Shown here piece by piece: positions 47,467 to 59,216 of a DNA stretch of 64,000 nucleotides; the first letter of the stretch is position 1; the number at the start of each line of letters is the position of its first letter. Both the position numbers and the translations under genes were made by a program. The stretch lies in NCBI RefSeq assembly GCF_015291665.1, contig NZ_CP030049.1, forward strand, positions 434,001 to 498,000. Direction: 5' to 3'. The notes under the pieces were generated by a model that had not been told where the DNA came from, did not search any database, and was given only the letters and a program-made list of their open reading frames with translations. The stretch comes from Bradyrhizobium sp. CCBAU 53338. GTDB taxonomy: Bacteria; Pseudomonadota; Alphaproteobacteria; Rhizobiales; Xanthobacteraceae.

Positions 47467-48556
47467 TGTACCCATCCAGCCCCCCGCCCGGCATGCAAGC
47501 AGCGGGTGGCGCATTCCTCGCTCGTGCCGCACCATTGCCCGCTTGATGGATTGGACAGCGCAACGCGAACGCTAGCGCCATTCGCCGTCTCCAGGCGTCA
47601 TCCGTTTCCCTTGCCGCTAGTTGTCCCGCATGTTGTCAGCTGACAACAGTGCCGTGGCAACCGTGGAGCGTGGGGTCCGTTCACCTGCCGCTCGTTTCGC
47701 TAGGCTCAGAAGCCCCGAGCGACCAAGGAGGAGTCCGGGGTGGCCCAGGTAGCCCTGAACCAACGGCGAGCATCAGAAAACCCGCCAACTAATTCACCGC
47801 TCGGACCTCTTCCGGAGTTAAGGCGGTGAGGAGGTCATCCGTGGTCATGGCGGGTGGTTTGGCCTCGGGCCGCGTGCGGACGGTACCATGTTATAGCGGG
47901 TCCTAGGCGCGTGGCCGCTCGCGTAGCGAAGCCTGCAATGCGCTCGGTCTTTCCCGTTTCTTTGTGGCCGGGCCTAGTGACCGCCATTCTCTCCCTTGGC
48001 GAAGGCTTGGCGCGATAACAAAGCCGTTGTCGCTCATGCCGGATGTTGAGGCCGCAAAAGTAGGTGATGACATCGTGTTGAGAAAGGCACCGCACCTTTC
48101 CTCGTCACGGCGGATTTGGGAAAAAGCCAGGCACGAAGCTTCGCGTCGCGACGCGGATGAACTCATGGTTGGCGCCGCGGCTGTCCCCTTTTGGGAATCA
48201 TGAGTGATGCGATAGCCGGTACTGAGAATCTGGCGAAGCCTCTAACGTCGGTACGGAAGCCCCGCCGGGCTGAGCGGCGCTCCGGCCCGCCAGTTCCAGA
48301 TCCGTATGCGGCTTAATCCAAAGCGGGGCAGGATGCGGCCAACGCCGGCCGGTGACACCTTGATCGCTGGCGCTGCCGCGCACAATGCCTCGACGGCTAA
48401 GGTGGCTGTGGGTGGCGGGGGGTCGGCGATGAATGGGTCTGGAGGAGCGAGCGCGCAAAGTTAATCCTTTCATTCTTGCGCCGACTCGGGAATCGTGTTG
48501 AGTCTGCAGACGGTAATCCGCCGTCTGAGCTGCAAAAACCGTTTTGGATTGGAAAG
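47467..48556. other. repA upstream region
   Basis: About 1.1 kb between the IS481 element and repA with parS copy 4 but no supported gene. Short open frames are of mixed composition. The repABC promoter should lie in the last few hundred bases; no reliable -35/-10 was identified. Confidence 0.4.
47632..47647. promoter_or_regulatory. parS-like palindrome 4
   Basis: Fourth identical copy of gttgtcagctgacaac, upstream of repA and separated from copy 3 by the IS481 element. Confidence 0.85.
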
Positions 48557-49768
48557 ATGAGAGTTTTTGAGACAGAGGAGGGGTGGCCGGAGACAGCGAG
48601 CGCGCGCATTTCCTGCCATGCCACTCTACTCTCTGGTCAACTCCGCTCGTTGGGCGCCGCCCTTTTTCCACCAGCGGCTGCCAAGACTCTTCGCCCGTTC
48701 TCCTCCGGAGAGGTGGCCAAGATCGTTCGCGTGTCAGACGGCTATTTGCGGCAACTTTCCCTCGACGGCCTGGGACCTGCCCCCGCGATCGGTCATGGCG
48801 GGCGGCGGTCGTATACCTTAGCTCAAGTGAATGAGCTGCGGGCCTATCTGGCTGCAGCCCGCCCGCGGGAGGCAGTTGATTTTCTCCCACGGCGGCGCCC
48901 CGGCGAAAAGCTTCAAATCATCACGGTCGCTAATTTCAAGGGCGGCTCGGCCAAAACAACGACCGCCCTGTATCTGGCCCAATATCTCGCCCTTTCCGGC
49001 TTTCGAGTTCTGGCCATCGACCTCGATCCGCAAGCCTCTTTGTCGGCCATGTTCGGCTATCAGCCGGAATTCGACATTGGGCAAAGCGAAACCATTTACG
49101 GCGCCATCCGCTATGACGACCAGCGCCGCCCCATGCGTGAAGTTGTGCGGCCGACCTATTTCGAGGGTATAGGCCTAGTGCCTGGCAATCTCGAACTCAT
49201 GGAGTTTGAGCATCACACGCCGCGCGCCATGGTCGAGCGCCGCGAACGTGGACATGATCTTTTTTTTCGCCGCCTAGCGAGCGCAATCGATCAGGTAAGC
49301 GACGACTATGATGTCGTGGTGATCGACTGCCCACCTCAGCTCGGCTACCTGACGATGGGCGCTTTGAATGCGGCGACGGCGATGCTGGTGACAATCCACC
49401 CGCAGATGGTCGATGTCGCATCGATGAGCCAATTCCTTCTGATGACGTCGGATTTGATGTCCGTCATCGAGGAGGCGGGCGGCCGCCTCGATCACGATTT
49501 CATCCGCTATGTGATCACGCGCCATGATCCGAATGACGTGCCTGAGGCTCAGATCGTTGCGCTGCTGCGCAATCTGTTCCGCGAAAACGTGCTGCAAGCG
49601 ACAGCCTGGAAATCCACTGCGATCTCCAATGCTGGCCTGACAAAACAATCGCTCTATGAGCTTGACCGCGGATCCGTCGGACGCGGCGCCTATGACAGGG
49701 CGGTTGAATCTGTCGATGCTATCAATGCGGAGATCGTGCAGCTGCTGAAGAAGGTGTGGGGACGATGA
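48557..49768 (+). CDS. repA: Plasmid partitioning ATPase RepA (ParA family)
   Basis: The start MRVFETEEGWPETASARISC at 48557, preceded by ggattggaaag, gives 403 aa; an ATG 81 bp upstream is an alternative. After an N-terminal HTH region (FSSGEVAKIVRVSDGYLRQL) comes a ParA ATPase with deviant Walker A NFKGGSAKTTTALYLAQYLA, VLAIDLDPQASLSAMFGY and VVVIDCPPQLGYLTMGAL. RepA segregates the plasmid and autorepresses repABC with RepB. Its stop overlaps the repB start by 4 bases. Note this is unrelated to the initiator also called RepA at 23.7 kb. Confidence 0.96.
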   Translation: MRVFETEEGWPETASARISCHATLLSGQLRSLGAALFPPAAAKTLRPFSSGEVAKIVRVSDGYLRQLSLDGLGPAPAIGHGGRRSYTLAQVNELRAYLAAARPREAVDFLPRRRPGEKLQIITVANFKGGSAKTTTALYLAQYLALSGFRVLAIDLDPQASLSAMFGYQPEFDIGQSETIYGAIRYDDQRRPMREVVRPTYFEGIGLVPGNLELMEFEHHTPRAMVERRERGHDLFFRRLASAIDQVSDDYDVVVIDCPPQLGYLTMGALNAATAMLVTIHPQMVDVASMSQFLLMTSDLMSVIEEAGGRLDHDFIRYVITRHDPNDVPEAQIVALLRNLFRENVLQATAWKSTAISNAGLTKQSLYELDRGSVGRGAYDRAVESVDAINAEIVQLLKKVWGR

Positions 49769-50784
49769 GCAAGCGCACGGATGCTATCAGGGGGCTTTTT
49801 ACTGCCGCACCTCAGACGAGTCCGTTGTCAGCTGACAACACAGCACCAGCGCCGCTGGCGCGGGTGTCGTCAGGTGCTGTGCGCTCGCTGAAGGAATCTT
49901 TCTCAGAAGTTGAGAAGGAGAATCAGGAGCTTCGGGACAAGCTCACATCTGGCGCGACGATCGTAGAGATCGATCCCGGTCTGATAGATCCCTCGCCCGT
50001 GTCTGATCGTTTTCGCGACGACGACACGGCTTCTTACGAACTTCTCAAGCAATCGATTTCGCAGATCGGCCAGGAGGTTCCTGTCCTCGTCCGCAAGCAT
50101 CCGACAATGCCGGGACGATATCAGAGCGCTTATGGTCATCGCCGGGTGCGTGCCGCGCGCGAGCTGGGTATTGCCGTCAAAGCGATCCTAAAACCGCTCT
50201 CCGACGAAGCCCTCGTCGTGGCACAAGGCCTTGAGAACGCGCCGCGGGAGGATTTGAGCTTCATCGAGCGCGCGATGTTCGCAATGCGCATCGAAGATGC
50301 CGGGCACAAGCGCGCAGTCGTTCAAGACGCGCTCGCAGTCGATAGGGCCGAAGCGTCAAAACTGATTGCGGTTGCGAGATCCATTCCGCCCGACATTATC
50401 GATGCTATTGGCAAGGCCCCAAAGGTTGGCCGCGGGCGATGGCAGAGCTTTGCTGATCTCTTGGCGGATGCGTCGGTGATCGACCGCGTAAGGGCGGCGA
50501 TCGGGGACGACAAGTTCGCCGGCCGTGAGTCAGACGACAGATTTCTGACGGTGTTCTCGGCCGCGAATAAACCTGCTGCAACTCGCCAATTCGCGCGATC
50601 GTCTGCTGTGCTCGCCTCAGATGGACAGCGCATCGCTCAGGTCCGTCAGGGCGATCGAGAACTCAAGTTGACCATCGACAAGAAGGTCCCGGCGTTGTTC
50701 GCGGACTTTCTTATCACCCAGCTTCCGAACCTGTTCGAGACGTTTTGCAAATCGGACAGATCCGAGGAGACCACCGGGGCTTAG
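49765..50784 (+). CDS. repB: Plasmid partitioning protein RepB (ParB family)
   Basis: The start MSKRTDAIRGLFTAAPQTSP overlaps repA, giving 339 aa. The ParB nuclease-like N-terminal domain shows ISQIGQEVPVLVRKHP and YQSAYGHRRVRAARELGIAV; the central HTH region has GLENAPREDLSFIERAMFAM and AVDRAEASKLIAVARSIPPD. RepB binds parS, and a parS copy lies within this very gene (codons 20-25, reading PLSADNT). Together with RepA it positions the replicon. Confidence 0.96.
   Translation: MSKRTDAIRGLFTAAPQTSPLSADNTAPAPLARVSSGAVRSLKESFSEVEKENQELRDKLTSGATIVEIDPGLIDPSPVSDRFRDDDTASYELLKQSISQIGQEVPVLVRKHPTMPGRYQSAYGHRRVRAARELGIAVKAILKPLSDEALVVAQGLENAPREDLSFIERAMFAMRIEDAGHKRAVVQDALAVDRAEASKLIAVARSIPPDIIDAIGKAPKVGRGRWQSFADLLADASVIDRVRAAIGDDKFAGRESDDRFLTVFSAANKPAATRQFARSSAVLASDGQRIAQVRQGDRELKLTIDKKVPALFADFLITQLPNLFETFCKSDRSEETTGA
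49824..49839. promoter_or_regulatory. parS-like palindrome 5, inside repB
   Basis: Fifth identical copy of gttgtcagctgacaac, within the N-terminal coding part of repB. parS inside or close to repABC coding sequence is known in some replicons. The repeat shows that the site's sequence is kept despite the coding constraint. Confidence 0.85.
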
Positions 50785-50823
50785 CCGCCTCATGAACAAC
50801 CGCGAACCAGGAGCAGCACGGCA

Positions 50824-50882
50824 AAAGAAAAAAGGCCCCCGCAACGTCACCGTCCCGGAAGCCTCTCTTCGTAGTTTGGCGA
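50824..50882 (-). ncRNA. repABC antisense RNA (incA/ctRNA type)
   Basis: The repB-repC gap is the fixed place of the small counter-transcribed RNA. On the minus strand a -35-like ttgact (50915-50910) is followed by a weak -10 near 50889. A stem of aggcttcc with gggggcct then ends in a T-run (50834-50823). An RNA of about 55-60 nt results. In repABC plasmids it pairs with the repC leader, limits RepC synthesis and sets incompatibility. Confidence 0.65.
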
Positions 50883-50979
50883 CTAAAGAGAATCACTTCC
50901 GCGCACCATAGTCAAGAGTCTTGTGAGAGACGGCGCCGTTTCGGCGAGCAGATTTTCTTTGCCCGCATAAGGCAAAGAC

Positions 50980-52212
50980 ATGCAATCACGTGCCCCAACG
51001 ACGCCCTTTGGGCGGCGCTCGTTGAAGCTTGCCCATGTGGCAACACAAGTCGCAGTATCGACCAGGCCATCGGAAAAGATCGTCCATAAATGGAAGATCT
51101 TTCAGGCCATCTGCATCGCAAGGCCGCGCCTCGGTATCTCTGAGCGTGCGCTGACGGTGCTGGATGCTCTGCTCAGCTTTCATCCCGAGACTACGCTCAC
51201 GGGTGAGGGTGACCTCATCGTGTTTCCGTCAAACAATCAGCTGACGCTGCGAGCTCACGGCATGCCGGTGTCCACGTTGCGGCGTCATCTCGCTGTGCTT
51301 GTCGACGCCGGGCTCATCGTTCGCAGGGATAGTCCGAACGGCAAGCGCTACGCTCGCAAAGGCAGCGGCGGTGACATCGAGCGCGCCTTTGGCTTTGACT
51401 TGTCGCCACTCGTCGTTCGCGCCGAAGAGTTCGAGAGGCTGGCTGAGGAAATCAAAGCGGAGGCTCGTGCTATCAAACATGCGCGCGAGCGCATCACACT
51501 CTGCCGTCGTGACATCGCCAAGATGATTGCAACGGGCATCGAGGAAAACGTGCCGACCCACAGGGAATGGAAGGGGCCGGCTGATTGGGACGAGGTGCAT
51601 CGGGCATTCCGTTCGATCGTCGAGACGATTCCACGCCGGGCGACCTGCCAAGAACTTGAGGCGATCGCCGACGAACTATCGCAGCTTGCCGACGACGTCC
51701 TCAATCTGCTGGAAACTCACGTCCAAGCAGCAAATATGAGCGCCAATGAGTCCCATACTGAGCGTCACTTACAGAATTCAAACCCAAACACTCTTACTGA
51801 ACTTGAACCTAGCCTCCAAGAAGGCAGGGCGGCGAGTACCGAGCCGCAACCACAACCGGCGCGATTTGCGGAAGGCTCCTATCCTTTGGGTATGGTCTTG
51901 AGCGCATGTCCAGACATCGTCGACTACGCCAAGGGAGGGATTTCAAACTGGCGCGATTTCATTGCGACTGCGGCGGTCGTTCGATCCATGCTTGGCATCA
52001 GTCCCAGCGCGTGGGAGGAGGCGCAGAGCGTCATGGGGGAGACTCAGGCTGCAATTGTGGTCGGCTGCATCCTGCAGCGAGGGGAGGTCATCCGTTCAGC
52101 CGGCGGATATCTGCGGGGGCTGACGCGAAAAGCCGAGGCCGGCGAATTCTCGCTCGGGCCAATCCTAATGGCGCAGATCAACTCACGACTGCACGAAAAA
52201 CGAAGGGCCTAA
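50980..52212 (+). CDS. repC: Replication initiator RepC
   Basis: The 410-aa protein starts with the family motif TTPFGRRSLKLAHVATQVA. The N-terminal winged-helix domain follows (ARPRLGISERALTVLDALLS, PSNNQLTLRAHGMPVSTLRR), a coiled-coil/basic middle, and the C-terminal domain (YPLGMVLSACPDIVDYAKGG, GGYLRGLTRKAEAGEFSLGP). RepC is the essential initiator; the origin usually lies inside repC itself. The leader is 195 bp and holds the antisense RNA. Intact, so the cassette is likely functional. Confidence 0.96.
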   Translation: MQSRAPTTPFGRRSLKLAHVATQVAVSTRPSEKIVHKWKIFQAICIARPRLGISERALTVLDALLSFHPETTLTGEGDLIVFPSNNQLTLRAHGMPVSTLRRHLAVLVDAGLIVRRDSPNGKRYARKGSGGDIERAFGFDLSPLVVRAEEFERLAEEIKAEARAIKHARERITLCRRDIAKMIATGIEENVPTHREWKGPADWDEVHRAFRSIVETIPRRATCQELEAIADELSQLADDVLNLLETHVQAANMSANESHTERHLQNSNPNTLTELEPSLQEGRAASTEPQPQPARFAEGSYPLGMVLSACPDIVDYAKGGISNWRDFIATAAVVRSMLGISPSAWEEAQSVMGETQAAIVVGCILQRGEVIRSAGGYLRGLTRKAEAGEFSLGPILMAQINSRLHEKRRA

Positions 52213-53019
52213 CGGCTAGTCTAGGTAAGTGTCTCTTGGGCCCAGCGGCTCGGGCCGTCGCAGGTTTGATGTTGAGGTTCAATTTGAAGAGGTCTTGGCT
52301 AACGGACTGGGCGCGAAGGCGACAGCACCTCAAGAAACGTCAGGCCAACATTGCGTACGGGCTAATGAGCGGTGACACCCACAGATTAGATCGTATGCGC
52401 CGTCGTTTTGCAACGACCTCAAGGCGCCTGATTCGTTCGCCGCAGCGCAGCAATTATCCGCCGCCAATTAAGCCCTTCGAATCTGTCTTGGCCTTGCATC
52501 GCTGTCTTTACGTCATGGCGCGCAGCCACGGCTGGCGCCATGGCGTCGACCACCGCCGGTACGAACTGCGGAACGTCCGCTTTTGTTGCCGGCGCCAGGT
52601 AAACACCTGTTGCGGTATCAGCCCGTGTCGTCGGGCATCTCGTCGCCGCCAGCGCCCACGAGTTTTGGCCGAGTGATATGCCTCGATAATGCTGCGCCGC
52701 GCTCGAGCATAGCTCTATAAGCCGCGCGACCATGCGTCCGCGAGTCTAAACGAAATGCTCAGGTCCGAGAATTATAAGGCTAACGTTTCTCATCTGCGAC
52801 CTGCCGTGTGGGTAAACAAAAACCTGATCTGACGATCAGCCAAGGCACGAAGGCAATGCGCAACGGAACCAATCGTGCCGGCCGTTTAGACGGTCCACGC
52901 CTAAAAAAGGGTAACCCCGGCATTGCTGCCAGGGTTTGTGCTGTTGGATTTTGCTCAGCGAGATCCCGGATCGGCGGTACACCGCTTGCGCGCTGCACCG
53001 CGTCCGGGACGACTCGTCG
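52213..53019. other. Gap between repC and groEL
   Basis: About 800 bp without a recognised gene. A 104-codon minus-strand frame (52419-52733) containing GVYLAPATKADVPQFVPAVV has no clear family. The groEL terminator should lie near its right end; the short repeat accccggcattgctgccagggtt (52914-52936) is the only candidate and is weak. Confidence 0.35.
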
Positions 53020-54672
<1,653 letters not shown>

Positions 54673-54706
54673 TTAAGGTGTTTGACTGGAGGGAGGAGGG
54701 AGGCTC

Positions 54707-55021
54707 TTAAGCCGCCTTCTTCTTGGACTCGGCGACCTCGAGAACGCCCATCACGTCGCTCTCCTTCATGATCAGCAGGTCCTGGCCGTCGATCTTGACC
54801 TCGGTGCCGGACCACTTGCCGAACAGCACGCGGTCGCCGACCTTCAGGTCGATCGGGATCAGCTTGCCAGCTTCGTCGCGGCCACCGGGGCCGACGGCGA
54901 CGACTTCGCCCTGGGAGGGCTTTTCCTTGGCAGTGTCGGGAATGATGATGCCGCCAGCGGTCTTCTCTTCTGCGTCGATGCGCTTGACCACGACGCGGTC
55001 GTGAAGCGGACGGAATTTCAT
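54707..55021 (-). CDS. groES: Co-chaperonin GroES
   Basis: The 104-aa protein shows the GroES start [20 protein letters not shown], the mobile-loop region [20 protein letters not shown] and the [20 protein letters not shown] strand. It caps the GroEL ring. A good ribosome-binding site (aggaggact) precedes the ATG. The CIRCE-like repeat 43 bp upstream points to heat-responsive HrcA control. Confidence 0.97.
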   Translation of the reverse strand: MKFRPLHDRVVVKRIDAEEKTAGGIIIPDTAKEKPSQGEVVAVGPGGRDEAGKLIPIDLKVGDRVLFGKWSGTEVKIDGQDLLIMKESDVMGVLEVAESKKKAA

Positions 55022-55063
55022 GCAGTCCTCCTAATATTTGCACGAGTTGAGACTTCAACCTTG

Positions 55064-55090
55064 TGAGCAATCGATGCCTACGAGTGCTAG
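55064..55090 (-). promoter_or_regulatory. CIRCE-like operator upstream of groES
   Basis: On the minus strand ctagcactc (55090-55082), a 9-base spacer and gattgctca (55072-55064) match the CIRCE consensus TTAGCACTC-N9-GAGTGCTAA at 8 of 9 and 7 of 9 positions. Spacer length and distance to groES are as in HrcA-regulated operons. No -24/-12 promoter was found. Confidence 0.7.
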
Positions 55091-56248
55091 CGCAGACGCA
55101 GCTGAAATAGGACGGGGCTTCTACAGGAGCAAGAGCTTCCAGCAAAAAATCACACTCAGAAGTCGTCTCTGCCAGAATCATTTATCGTAGCTAACTGGCC
55201 CGGCCGCTATTAGCGCAGTGTGAGGTTGCCCTGCTCGGCCGAGGTCTGCACGATTTCGCGGCGGATGCTCTTGGCCTGGAAGAACGCTCAGACATTGGTG
55301 CGCTCGAGAGTCTTAGTAGTTGCTAAAGCCATTCTTGGTCTCATTGACTGCTCGGATACGGCTCCGGCCGAAACGAACCCTAGCGCTGATGAACGCGCGA
55401 CGTAACAGGAGTTCGCCGGGCTTGCTTCAGTGGACGGAATTCTCATCGAGTTAGCCGCGACATCCGCAACAGCCAAGGAGTGTGAACAGGTTCGGGATGC
55501 CGTCTCGTTCTAGGCAAGCCGATCTTGAAAAATAGCGCCTTTTTTCATCTCGCTCCATCGCTAACCTTGGCAGTTGACCGGAGCTGGATGAAAGCGGCCA
55601 GGGGCCGGCGGCGACCTCTTCAAGGAGCTGAACGAAACGCCCGCGCGGGAGAACTGAATCAAGACGAGATCAGCGCTCACGCAAAGTTCAATCGCGCTTC
55701 GTCCGCCCTTCTTCCGCGGTGATGCTGATGATCGTATACGCATGCTTCTCGCGTCTTATATTGCGACGAGATGGGCTTCCGGGGAGGCAACGAGATGCAA
55801 CGCCCCCGGTTTCACCGCATCTTCTTCAGACCGCTCGCGAAGAGTGGGGGCGGCACACGACTGGATCGGGGGATACGCCGAGTCCGCCCCCGCATCACCT
55901 TGAGAGGATTGGTGACGCGAGTTTGAAGGTAGCAAACAAGGCGATAGCGTAGCTACTGCAACTATCTCACACCAGGATGGCTCGCATGAGGGTTGAATCG
56001 GCCGTGGCGATAGGTTGTATGCTGTTGGGTCCTCGGGTGTCCCGGCTGTGCGGAGAGAAGAAATGCCGATTGTCACGACAGCGAGCGCAAGTGACGGACA
56101 AAGAACATTGCAGACAAGACGAAAGATGTGGTTCGGAGCCTAACATCCATCAGCAACAATGCTTCGATTTTCGCCGTTAGTCGCCCCGCTCAACGCGGTC
56201 TTCAATCTCGATAGTGCGTCAGACTGACCTCTTTTTGCGCTCTGATCT
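55091..56248. other. Gap between groES and IS3 remnant
   Basis: No intact gene. A short minus-strand tail at 55208-55290 reads FFQAKSIRREIVQTSAEQGN LTLR and a stop, with MALATTKTLERTNV in another frame just before it; together they look like the end of a decayed gene of unknown family. Nothing else was recognised. Confidence 0.35.
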
Positions 56249-57210
56249 TCCCCCGAGAAAGCGGACGGGTTTAAGCGGCTTTTAGCTCCATCTCGATCGG
56301 AGGGATATATCCGATGGCGGAATAGAGCCTGGTTCGATTGGAGAAGCCCGCGATGAAGGCGAAGATGTCGCGCCGGGCTTCGGCACGGGTCTGGTACTGA
56401 CGATGATGAACGAGCTCGGTCTTGAGGGTGTGGAAGAACCTCTCCATCGGGGCATTGTCGTAGCAGTCGATGCGTCAGGCCCGCGGCGGTAAGGGCCGCG
56501 CGATACTCGTGTGAAGCGTACTGCACTCCGCGATCGGAATGATGGACCAATCCGGCGTCCGGCCGCTGCTGGCGAAGCGCCATCGTCAGTGCGGAGGAGA
56601 CGAGTTCGACCCGCATGTGATCCGGCATCGCCCAACCGACGATCTTGCGGCTGAAGAGGTCCATGACGGCTGCCAGGTACAGCCAGTCCTCCGCCGTGGG
56701 ACGTAGGTGATATCGGCCAGCCAGACCCGGTTTGGGGCCGCGGCGGTGAAGTCGCGCGCGATCAGGTTTGGTGCGATCGGCAGATTGTGGCGACTGTCGG
56801 TGGTGCGGACGCGACATGGCGGCGCCATGATCGCCCGAATGCCATGCCGTCGCATCAGCCGTTCGATCCGGCCACGGCTGGCCCACGTCCCCGCGTCCGC
56901 AGGGCGGCGTGGACTCGAGAACTGCCGCTGGCTGCTCTCGCGATGGACCTGCCGGATCTCGGCATCGGCGTCGCCTGCGTGGTGGGCCGCCACGCCGCCG
57001 ATGCCGGCTCCTGCCGGAATTTGTCTATCCAGCGGCGCAGCACCGCGCAGACCGAGCTCCTTGGCGACCGATCCGATCGATCGACCACTCGATACCGCCA
57101 GTTCAACGGCCTAGCGTTTGTAGTCCTCTGTGAACCATCGAAGTTGACGTTCTGGCATTCGATACCTCCGGGCTCTCTGAGCTACTACAGGTGTCCACTT
57201 ATTCGGAGGA
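56249..57210 (-). mobile_element. IS3-family element remnant with matching ends
   Basis: Imperfect inverted ends tcccccgagaaagcggac (56249-56266) and gtccacttattcggagga (57193-57210) bound the segment. Inside, the minus strand starts OrfA at 57160 (MPERQLRWFTEDYKR, then stop, AVELAVSSGRSIGSVAKELG) and continues through VLRRWIDKFRQEP. OrfB follows in several frames (RIERLMRRHGIRAIMAPPCR, NRVWLADITYVP, LVHHSDRGVQYASHEYRAAL). Stops and frameshifts make it a pseudo-element, and at about 960 bp it is shorter than usual, so an internal deletion is likely. Confidence 0.75.
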
Positions 57211-57383
57211 GGTGCAGAAGTCCTATCTCACGAGCGTCAGAAAGGCGCCGATGCATCAGCCGCTCAGAGCAGCCGTCATGGATTTTGAGGTGGTGCATGA
57301 TCGCGTGCTGCGCGATCACATTGGCGTTCGAGGTCATATGTCCCTGCAACTTCCTGGCCGCAGAAACGATCTCCGGGGGGCTG

Positions 57384-58190
57384 CTAAATAGCCCAGTCGC
57401 CAGCGAGTGATCGCCAGTTCCTTGGAGAAAGCGTTGACCAGGATCGTCCGTGAACGTACGCCGGGCTGCGCCATGACAATCGATTCATGGCGCTCACGAG
57501 TGAATACGAAGCTGGAATAGCATTCGTCGGAAAAGATCCATAACTGGTAGTTGATGCGAGGCCTCCGATAGCTCGAAGGGTACTTCGATCATAGACTGCA
57601 CCAGTAGGATTGTTGGGCGAGTTGACGATAATGGATTTCGTGCGCGGTGTACCAGCGGCGCGGATTGCGTCAATATCGGAATTATATCGGGGCGGGCGGG
57701 CATCAACGAACACGGGTTTTGCGCCAGCGAGAAGAACCTGGGACGGGAATGTCGGCCGGCAGGGACGAATGGCGATGGCCTCGTCACCCGGATCCAGCAG
57801 AGCCAACGCAACATTGAGCAGCCCTTGTTTTGCATCCGCTTCGAGACTCTAACTGCCGCTGGATGAACATTCAGTGGCAGGTCAGCAGTTATAACGATAT
57901 CGTTCAAATGCCAGCCGATGCCGGTTTCCGATGACAGCTTTTCGGCAACGGCGCTGCGAAGCGGCGTCAGGCCGATGGCATCCGTATAGCGGTTTATCTT
58001 GGCCTTGATGGCGGCAATTGCCCCCTCGCGGGCCGATGATGGTGGATCGATGATCACTTCACCCGCCGCCAGATCGATGATCGGACGGCGCCATCGGCAG
58101 CTAACTTAGCTGCGTCACGAGCGGCGGCAGTGCCCGAACCTAAAAGCAAAGACAGTGGTTGCGCCAGCAGGCGCTCCTCCTGAGCTGATT
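57384..58190 (-). pseudogene. Aspartate-aminotransferase-type PLP enzyme, multiply frameshifted
   Basis: Frames on the minus strand give pieces of a class I/II aminotransferase: LLGSGTAAARDAAKLAADGA, IIDPPSSAREGAIAAIKAKI NRYTDAIGLTPLRSAVAEKL, MALLDPGDEAIAIRPCRPTF PSQVLLAGAKPVFVD and RTKSIIVNSPNNPTGAVYDR. The last is the conserved NPTG block. Indels near 58085, 57850 and 57540 break the frame and the PLP-lysine part is absent. It may once have served the neighbouring phosphonate-like pathway; this is inference. Confidence 0.75.
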
Positions 58191-59216
58191 GTGGTCTTTC
58201 ACGATCGAACCACTCGGCCGCATTTCGCGATCTGCTCAGTCATAGGTCGCGCTTCGATTACGGCGAACTCCGCAGCAGATGAAGCCTCATAGCCACTCGA
58301 GATAGGCGCTCCCTCCTCAATCCAGGCAATGCGTCCTTTCGATTGAAAAGGGCAGCAGAACGTCCTCCCGCCGGAGTATCGGAAACCGCAACGCCAAACC
58401 AATGTGCTCGAAACCGCTACTGAGGCGGTGTTCACCAACAGCGCGCGAGCGACTCCGTCGTGGCCAATCGGCGTGGCACATCGGTGGAATGTGGAACCTG
58501 CGCGCCGGATGATCGTGTCAGCGAGCCGATCACGCCCTTCCACGCTAAAGGAGAGGACGCACTGACCGTGCTGCATTTCTGCGGTCGATTGTACAGCGCA
58601 TTGATCACGTGCATTGGCAAGAACAGACTGTGATTCGGGTCGCATGCGGAATTCCTTGCAAGTGACGTGTGAGCAGTCGGGCGCACGTCGGTCAAATATT
58701 TGATGCACCGACGCCACCATATCAATTGATAAGTGTGGTAGTTGATCGCACAACCTGTAAGGCATTGGCTTCAGTGGAATGCGCTCTGCAATTCAAAGAT
58801 CTTCGGTGCTGTCGATGGCGTAACGCCTGAGATCGTCGCATGCATGGCTGCGAGCTGCAACTTTCGAACAGACAAGCAAGAAGCTTTTCTGTGCGGGCCT
58901 TGTAGCTCCGGACTCGATGATATCGTGCAGGGCCGCAACGATTGTCGACCTCGGGGTAGCGCCCAGAATTGCACCTGGTTCATCGTCTTAAATGGTCGTG
59001 GTCTATTGGCGAGAGGGTTGCCGCGGTTTGTTTCGTGCGGAAACCCGGAAATCGAGCCACGATCCGACAGGAGAAACGATCGACCCTTTCATTAACGGAG
59101 CTGCTGCGGCGACATCCGTTGCCTGGCCGATCATCAGATACTTTAAGCGGGACTATCGACAAGGGCGATTGAACCGCAACAATCGATCGAGAACGAGATA
59201 TCGGGTGGATGAAGAC
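58191..59216. other. Decayed region between aminotransferase remnant and PEP-mutase gene
   Basis: A 188-codon minus-strand frame (58199-58765) is open but shows no recognisable domain, and similar fragments appear in other frames; it is likely a decayed gene. The remaining sequence to 59216 is unremarkable. Confidence 0.35.

Noticed and set aside
46166..47575. A 469-codon plus-strand frame
   Set aside because: It is antisense to the IS481 transposase, whose minus-strand frame has HTH and DDE motifs and matching element ends.
55091..55200. Sigma-54 (-24/-12) promoter for groESL
   Set aside because: Candidates with GG and GC have only 8 bases between them instead of 10, and no NifA upstream site was seen.
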